From positions 124,001 to 188,000 of the forward strand of contig NZ_JAFBDT010000003.1 of NCBI RefSeq assembly GCF_016908355.1: a stretch of DNA of 64,000 bases, written 5' to 3'. The notes below the pieces were generated by a model. The model saw nothing but the letters and a program-made list of their open reading frames with translations, made no database searches and was not told the DNA's origin. Source of the stretch: Fusibacter tunisiensis (lineage in GTDB: Bacteria; Bacillota; Clostridia; Peptostreptococcales; Acidaminobacteraceae). The translations under genes and the position numbers were made by a program. Shown here piece by piece: positions 62,374 to 64,000 of this stretch (position 1 is its first letter; every line of letters begins with the position of its first letter).

Positions 62374-62883
62374 ATGAAAAGTGTAAATAAATACCATCAC
62401 AAATATAATATGGATGAATTAAAAACAATGACCATTGAAATGCTCCAGCGAAGAGGCGTTGAATTAATTGATATTGCTAAAATTGTGGTCTATCTGCAAA
62501 AAGAATATCAACCTAACATTACGGAAGAAATCTGCTTGGAACACATTGATGCTGTTTTAAGTAAACGTGAAATTATCCATGCGATTATGACGGGTATTGC
62601 CATAGACGAAATGGCAGAAAAAAAGATGCTTCCTGAACCTTTACAAAGTATTGTTGAAGCAGATGAAGGCTTATACGGGATTGATGAAATTTTACCCTTA
62701 TCTATAGTAAATGTTTATGGCTCAATTGGCTTTACCAATTTTGGGTTTTTAGATAAGGAGAAAATTGGTATTATTAAAGAGTTAGATTCAAAGAAAGGTG
62801 AGGTTTGTAATACATTTTTAGATGATTTGGTTGCTGCAATTGCTGCGGCAGCGGCTAGCAGATTGGCTCATAGTGGCATATAA
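62374..62883 (+). CDS. phosphatidylglycerophosphatase A family protein (YutG-like)
   Basis: 169 residues. PgpA_like/YutG pattern: 'AKIVVYLQKEYQPNITEEIC', 'AIMTGIAIDEMAE', 'ADEGLYGIDEILPLSIVNVY', 'GSIGFTNFGFLDK', ending 'NTFLDDLVAAIAAAAASRLA'. Soluble, unlike membrane PgpA. Dephosphorylates PGP or a related lipid by family. GGAGG ribosome site. 10 bases before the flavin reductase gene, one operon. Confidence 0.85.
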   Translation: MKSVNKYHHKYNMDELKTMTIEMLQRRGVELIDIAKIVVYLQKEYQPNITEEICLEHIDAVLSKREIIHAIMTGIAIDEMAEKKMLPEPLQSIVEADEGLYGIDEILPLSIVNVYGSIGFTNFGFLDKEKIGIIKELDSKKGEVCNTFLDDLVAAIAAAAASRLAHSGI

Positions 62884-62893
62884 AGGAGGCTTT

Positions 62894-63397
62894 ATGCGAT
62901 CAGTATCTTTTCAAGAGTTGTCGAAAGACTATTTAACACAATTGGTAAAAGGTGCATTTCTAACCGTTAAGAATGGCAAGACTCTTAATACAATGACCAT
63001 TGGCTGGGGCACAATTGGCTATATTTGGAACAAGCCAGTTTTAATGGTTCCTGTACGTTTGCAGAGGTACACATATAACTTGATAGATAAATCTGATTCA
63101 TTTACAGTGAGTGTTCCTGTAGAGAAAGACCTTAAAGCGGCACTTAAATTTTGCGGGACTGAGTCTGGAAGAGATGTGAATAAGTTCGAAGCGCTTGGAC
63201 TTACAGCAAAACCTGCAAAATCTGTGGAGACGCCAATCATAGGGGAGTGTAATCTTCATGTAGAGTGTCGGATAATTTATAAGCAATTAATGGAACCAGG
63301 CACTTTGGCAGATGATATTCATGAAAAGTCCTACCCGCAACATGACTTTCACGTTATGGTTTATGGGGAAATATTGGATGCTTACTATACAGATTAA
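62894..63397 (+). CDS. flavin reductase family protein
   Basis: 167 residues. FMN-binding split-barrel domain: 'KGAFLTVKNGKTLNTMTIGW', 'NKPVLMVPVRLQRYTYNLID', 'FTVSVPVEKDLKAALKFCGT', 'SGRDVNKF', ends 'HVMVYGEILDAYYTD'. Related to flavoredoxins of anaerobes. Start at 62894 after AAAGGAGG; an earlier start frame is part of the previous gene. Followed by a long terminator. Confidence 0.9.
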   Translation: MRSVSFQELSKDYLTQLVKGAFLTVKNGKTLNTMTIGWGTIGYIWNKPVLMVPVRLQRYTYNLIDKSDSFTVSVPVEKDLKAALKFCGTESGRDVNKFEALGLTAKPAKSVETPIIGECNLHVECRIIYKQLMEPGTLADDIHEKSYPQHDFHVMVYGEILDAYYTD

Positions 63398-63402
63398 CGT
63401 AA

Positions 63403-63456
63403 AAAAACCTGTTCTTCAGAAAGACACAATTTGTGTCTTTGAAGAACAGGTTTTTC
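63403..63456. terminator. long-stem bidirectional terminator
   Basis: AAAAACCTGTTCTTCA and AAAGACACAA (63403-63430) pair with 63431-63455 with one mismatch, then TTTTT. The leftward flavoprotein gene ends just beyond. Confidence 0.85.
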
Positions 63457-63460
63457 TAAT

Positions 63461-64000
63461 TTATTTTTTCATTTCTCTTAAAACAACTTCTGCTGCTTTA
63501 ATAAGTGGATATGCAGCTGGTGATGCTGTTAGCATAGGTTGTGTTCCGATTTGTGAGACAAGAAGATCTGTCAACGTGAATCCAGCTTGAACAATGAATC
63601 CAATAACATTAATCAGTTCACCAACACTGTCGCCACCAATGGCCTCTCCGCCAAGAATTCGGCCACTGTCTTTAGAAACTATAAGTTTAACCAATTGTTT
63701 GTGCGCACGATTGAGTTTGCCAGGATGTCTGTCAATCCCTGAAAAGGTACCTGTACAAATATGGAAACCTTCACGGCGTGCACCTTCTTCAGTGAGGCCT
63801 GCTACACCATATGAAGATTCCCCGAGATTTGTACTGTAAATACCAATTGTGCCTTTAAATGATCTATATGTGGATAAATGGTCTAGATTCAAACCAGCAA
63901 CACGCGCTTCAGCACATGCTGTTGACGCCAACATAGTTGTTGATAATTTGCCAGTTGCAAAATCTCGCTTGCTGGCACAGTCGCCTGCTGCAAAAATATC
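63461..64000 (-). CDS. FAD-dependent oxidoreductase (CoA-disulfide reductase/Nox-like), 5' partial
   Basis: Only the C-terminal 180 residues are in the window; the gene continues past 64000. It opens 'DIFAAGDCASKRDFATGKLS', the FAD-binding GD motif, then the dimerisation domain with 'GTIGIYSTNLGESSYGVAGL', 'HPGKLNRAHKQLVKLIVS' and 'ILGGEAIGGDSVGELINVIG'. Matches the NADH oxidase/CoA-disulfide reductase family. The active-site Cys, near residue 40, is outside the window. Confidence 0.88.
   Translation of the reverse strand, partial: DIFAAGDCASKRDFATGKLSTTMLASTACAEARVAGLNLDHLSTYRSFKGTIGIYSTNLGESSYGVAGLTEEGARREGFHICTGTFSGIDRHPGKLNRAHKQLVKLIVSKDSGRILGGEAIGGDSVGELINVIGFIVQAGFTLTDLLVSQIGTQPMLTASPAAYPLIKAAEVVLREMKK

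Noticed and set aside
1-64000. CRISPR arrays, rRNA genes, prophage or integrated plasmid
   Set aside because: No regularly spaced direct repeats, no rRNA sequence, no phage structural or integrase genes and no replication genes were found on reading both strands.

Overview
The window looks like chromosomal DNA of an anaerobic, low-GC, Gram-positive Clostridia-type bacterium. The evidence is AT-rich coding sequence with strong AGGAGG-type ribosome sites, many intrinsic terminators, a class III (oxygen-sensitive) ribonucleotide reductase, Dlt-type cell-wall acylation genes, lipobox lipoproteins, an S-layer homology domain, LysM, GGDEF and HD-GYP signalling proteins, and small CxxC proteins. I cannot name the genus. 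No prophage, CRISPR array, rRNA or plasmid backbone is visible.

Layout. 0-6.2 kb: an MFS transporter, a LysM-anchored 5'-nucleotidase, an orphan membrane-anchored protein, a DUF4438 protein and a PPK2-type polyphosphate kinase. 6.2-9.8 kb: a cobalamin riboswitch with its own terminator leads the nrdD-nrdG pair, followed by a zinc-ribbon methyltransferase. 9.8-20.1 kb: a prolyl oligopeptidase, a class I isoprenoid-synthase-fold protein, a DUF2177 protein, a DEAD-box helicase, a membrane protein plus chemoreceptor operon, a metallophosphoesterase, a DUF4097 protein and a FUSC-like protein. 20.1-25.5 kb: a MacAB-like efflux operon that is decaying. Its adaptor gene is split by an intact IS1595-family element carrying a BFD-like iron-sulphur passenger gene, and its last gene is cut off and fused to an acetyltransferase fragment.

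25.6-32 kb: a six-gene operon of transglutaminase/Ig protein, DltA-like ligase, DltC-like carrier, MBOAT acyltransferase, SGNH protein with Cys at the nucleophile position, and lipoprotein. It looks like a non-canonical Dlt-type envelope acylation system. 32-43 kb: an MFS transporter, a candidate short terminated transcript, an HD-GYP remnant, a GH26-like glycosidase with an SLH end, a lipoprotein serpin, an XRE/DUF2975 pair, an AspT-like transporter, an OYE reductase, a radical SAM protein and a Prx6-type peroxiredoxin. 43-51.7 kb: a large propeller-GGDEF sensor, a cluster of broken signalling genes (chemoreceptor, LytTR-type regulator, LytS-type kinase), a SulP transporter and a YjiH protein. 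51.8-64 kb: a DUF47/PiT phosphate pair, a second MBOAT-DHHW-lipoprotein module, tRNA-Leu(CAA), a PduO-like protein, an EF-G-like GTPase fused to a NYN/Rae1-type nuclease, a two-subunit permease behind a CsoR-like operator, a degenerate HD-GYP protein, a PgpA-like protein, a flavin reductase and the end of a CoA-disulfide-reductase-like flavoprotein.

Themes. (1) Two separate MBOAT/SGNH modules, each with a small lipoprotein, suggest elaborate acylation of surface polymers. (2) Cobalamin appears twice: the riboswitch over nrdDG and a PduO-like protein at 57 kb. (3) A small dispersed palindromic repeat with core GGGGACGGAGGAAAA occurs at three loci and has altered two protein C-termini. (4) Several loci are decaying in sharply definable steps: an IS hit with target duplication, deletion junctions and single-base frameshifts.
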